Source of the DNA: Spiractinospora alimapuensis
Lineage (GTDB): Bacteria; Actinomycetota; Actinomycetes; Streptosporangiales; Streptosporangiaceae
DNA length: 64,000 bases
Direction: 5' to 3'
Assembly (NCBI RefSeq): GCF_018437505.1
Contig: NZ_CP072467.1
Coordinates: forward strand, 2,790,001-2,854,000
A model generated the notes under the pieces. The model saw nothing but the letters and a program-made list of their open reading frames with translations. It made no database searches and was not told where the DNA came from. Of the stretch, positions 62,199-64,000 are shown one piece after another (positions within the stretch are counted from its first letter, which is position 1; every line of letters begins with the position of its first letter). Position numbers and translations under genes: made by a program.

Positions 62199-63017
62199 TC
62201 AGGGTGCCGCGGCCAACTGGGCGCCACCGCAGACGTGCAGGACCTCGCCGGTGATGAAGCCGGCGTGCGGTCCAGCCAGGAAGGCGACCGCCTCGGCGAC
62301 GTCGTCGGGGGTGGCGAGCCGCCCCAACGGTGTCATCGCCGTGTGTCGCGCGGTGAAGGCGGCGTACTCCTCGGCGGAGCGGTGCCCCCGGGTGAACGGG
62401 GTTTCCACCATGCTCGGCGCGACAGCGTTGACGGTCACGCCGCGTGGCCCCAGCTCGAGCGCGAGGGACCTGGTCAGTCCGACGAGTCCGGCCTTGGACG
62501 CGGTGTAGGCGGGCGGTCCGCCGCTGAGCCAGGTACGGGACACGATGTTGACGACGCGTCCGCCCTCGGCCGGCCACAGTGGGAGCACCGCGCGGGCGAG
62601 TTGCATGGGCCCGCGCAGGTTGACCGCCATCACCGCGTCCCAGTCGCCGCTTCCGGTGTCGGAGAGCGGATGTTGGCTGCTGACCGCCGCGTTGTTGACC
62701 AACTGGTCCACCCGCCCGTACCGGTCTCGTGTCCAGTCGGCGAGTTCCCGCACCTGGTCGCCGTCGGCGACGTCGGCCCCGTAGCCGACCGCTCGCGCGG
62801 GAGCGGCGGTGTCGGCGAGTCCGCCGGTGAGGTCGCCGGCGGCGCGTCGCGCATCGGCTCCGTCGCGGTCCACCAGTACGACCCGGGATCCGCCTCGGGC
62901 CAGCCGGGCCGCGATCGCGAAGCCGAGGGCGCCGGCGGCTCCCGTCACGATCGCGACGGGACGCGTGTCCTCGCTGCCCGGCGCCGGGTCGGTGGCGTCG
63001 TCGGTGTGGATCGTCAC
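62199..63017 (-). CDS. SDR family oxidoreductase
   Basis: A 272-aa classical SDR: TGAAGALGFAIA nucleotide site, D of LVDRDGAD, NNAAVSSQ, catalytic Y-T-A-S-K, and the end VTGEVLHVCGG-like ITGEVLHVCGGAQ. GTG 63017 overlaps the isomerase stop. It probably oxidises or reduces the imported compound; 88 bp separate it from the binding-protein gene. Confidence 0.92.
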   Translation of the reverse strand: MTIHTDDATDPAPGSEDTRPVAIVTGAAGALGFAIAARLARGGSRVVLVDRDGADARRAAGDLTGGLADTAAPARAVGYGADVADGDQVRELADWTRDRYGRVDQLVNNAAVSSQHPLSDTGSGDWDAVMAVNLRGPMQLARAVLPLWPAEGGRVVNIVSRTWLSGGPPAYTASKAGLVGLTRSLALELGPRGVTVNAVAPSMVETPFTRGHRSAEEYAAFTARHTAMTPLGRLATPDDVAEAVAFLAGPHAGFITGEVLHVCGGAQLAAAP

Positions 63018-63865
63018 CGGGCACCTCCGGCGGGGGTCGCGAACGCGGGCTGGCTTCGGAGGTACCGGGCGTTGTGCTCCAGCGTCTCCCGTGGGGATCG
63101 GTCGGTGCTGAAGTCCTCGACGGAGACCCAGCCGCCGTAGTGGACCGCCGTGAGCGCGTCGAGCAGGGCGGGGACGTCGAGGAGGCCGTCGTCAAGGGGG
63201 GACCAGCGGTGGGTCCACGCGCCGCCGTCCGCGGGACGGACGTACTGGGCGTTCTTCACGTGCACGTGCGCCAGGTGGTCGCCCAGGATCTCCAGCGCGA
63301 TGCCGTGGTCCTCGTATCCCTCGACCAACAGATTTCCGGCGTCGTAGTTGACGCCGACCCGCTCGGGGTCCAGGCCCTCCACCAGCCGCGCCCCGAGGGA
63401 GGCGCTGGGGCAGAGGGACCGTTGGTGGAGTTCCAGGACGGCCCGCACCCCCGTCCGACCCGCCAGGTCGGCGAGGTCGGCGAAGTGGGCCCGGGCGCGG
63501 TCGAAGAGCGACGTGAAGGAGGTTCCGTCCCGCCACGGTGCGCGGACGCGCACCATCGGGGCGCCGGCGGCGCGGGCCAGGCGCATCGCGTGCTCCACGC
63601 CGACGGTGTCTCCGAACTCGACGTAGGGACAGAGCCCGATCACGGTGAGTCCGGCCTCCGCGCACTGGCTCGCGACGCTCTCCATCACGTCCGGCTCCGG
63701 GGCCAGGGTGCAGTGGTTGGCGGAGAAGAAGTCCGGGGGCGCGGACGGCGGCGGCGGCGAACCCACCCGCCATTCGATTCCTGCATAACCGGCGCGCCGA
63801 ACTGCGTCGACAGCCGCCGATGGCGACATATCGGGCAGTGAGATCGAGTAGACGCCGGGCAGCAT
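63014..63865 (-). CDS. Sugar phosphate isomerase/epimerase family protein (TIM barrel)
   Basis: A 283-aa protein from ATG 63865 (GAGAGGA upstream). AP-endonuclease-2 barrel: AVDAVRRAGYAGIEWRVG, VLELHQRSLCPSASL, VGVNYDAGNLLVEGYEDH, LAHVHVKNAQYV and GGWVSVEDFS, with the metal ligands Glu, Asp, His, Glu in these motifs. First gene of the import/catabolic operon. Typical substrates are hydroxypyruvate, inosose or keto sugars; not resolved. Confidence 0.9.
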   Translation of the reverse strand: MLPGVYSISLPDMSPSAAVDAVRRAGYAGIEWRVGSPPPPSAPPDFFSANHCTLAPEPDVMESVASQCAEAGLTVIGLCPYVEFGDTVGVEHAMRLARAAGAPMVRVRAPWRDGTSFTSLFDRARAHFADLADLAGRTGVRAVLELHQRSLCPSASLGARLVEGLDPERVGVNYDAGNLLVEGYEDHGIALEILGDHLAHVHVKNAQYVRPADGGAWTHRWSPLDDGLLDVPALLDALTAVHYGGWVSVEDFSTDRSPRETLEHNARYLRSQPAFATPAGGAR

Positions 63866-64000
63866 GAAACGTCGGTCCTCTCCACGGGGTGGGGCGCGTT
63901 CGCCGCCGGGGGCCGACGACCAGTCCTTACTGGGGTGCGACCAGGGGTGATGCCGGGAACGCGATAACGTGCACCATTACAGCCCATGACGTCCGTCACG
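63866..64000 (-). promoter_or_regulatory. Upstream region of the isomerase-SDR-ABC operon
   Basis: 135 bp to the window edge. Contains CTGTAATGG and GTTATCGCG around GTGCAC (63954-63959), an imperfect palindrome that could be an operator. No gene seen. Confidence 0.3.

Noticed and set aside
63255-63272. CACGTGCACGTGC resembling the XRE-site palindrome
   Set aside because: Lies inside a well-defined coding sequence (isomerase) and differs in the core end; probably chance.
1-64000. CRISPR array, rRNA genes or intact insertion sequence
   Set aside because: No regularly spaced repeats, no rRNA sequence and no transposase-like frame were seen.

Overview
The window is chromosomal DNA of a high-GC filamentous actinobacterium, most likely a member of the Nocardiopsaceae or a close relative (inference from gene families; no 16S is present). 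The signs are about 70 % GC, many GTG starts, GTGA/ATGA gene overlaps, and typical actinomycete families: DUF574 methyltransferase, a XRE-DUF5753 / DUF397 / HATPase trio, an AfsR-SARP regulator, a duplicated-domain Lrp regulator, a LysG-LysE pair and FtsX-type ABC exporters.

Layout. 1-8 kb: partial metallophosphoesterase, zincin peptidase, MFS exporter, PspC protein, DUF574 methyltransferase, then a regulatory trio (HATPase, XRE, DUF397) whose promoters share a TGCACGTGCA palindrome. 7-11.6 kb: nitronate monooxygenase, ThDP-dependent enzyme, IclR regulator and a lipoyl-like protein lacking the usual lysine. 11.7-17.6 kb: LacI regulator divergent from a sugar operon (class I mannose-6-phosphate isomerase plus a ribose-type ABC importer), with two matching CAACGTTG operators. 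17.7-20.7 kb: orphan NMT1-type binding protein, small secreted peptide, macrolide phosphotransferase pseudogene, phage-like protein and tRNA-Lys. 20.9-24.4 kb: DHFR-like protein, Cmx-type MFS exporter with an apparent leader-peptide attenuator, and a beta-propeller lactonase.

24.7-33.6 kb holds two ABC exporters (FtsX type and DrrAB type) in divergent units, a 1046-aa SARP/NTPase regulator and a DUF3558-like lipoprotein. 33.7-37.9 kb has a TIM-barrel isomerase, a truncated flavoenzyme remnant and a complete molybdate importer (modABC) with a HTH-TOBE regulator. 38.3-46.6 kb: an SDR, a frameshifted M48 membrane peptidase, a VOC protein, LysG/LysE, a CsbD-like protein and small hypotheticals.

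47.1-52.5 kb is the most intriguing unit. Five genes overlap by 4 bases each (double Lrp regulator, Asp/Glu-hydantoin racemase family protein, secreted single-span membrane protein, 49-aa membrane peptide, sodium:solute symporter), followed by an M19 dipeptidase and a strong terminator. It looks like an uptake and cleavage system for an unusual dipeptide or D-amino-acid compound (inference).

52.8-58.6 kb carries an FtsX-type ABC exporter divergent from a histidine kinase / NarL-type response regulator pair. A perfect 18-bp palindrome lies in the shared promoter, and a chimeric ORF made of repeated ATPase 3' ends is wedged between ATPase and permease. 58.7-63.9 kb is one long minus-strand unit (isomerase, SDR, NMT1-type binding protein, two permeases, ATPase) for import and probable catabolism of an unidentified organic substrate. 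No CRISPR array, rRNA gene or intact insertion sequence was seen.
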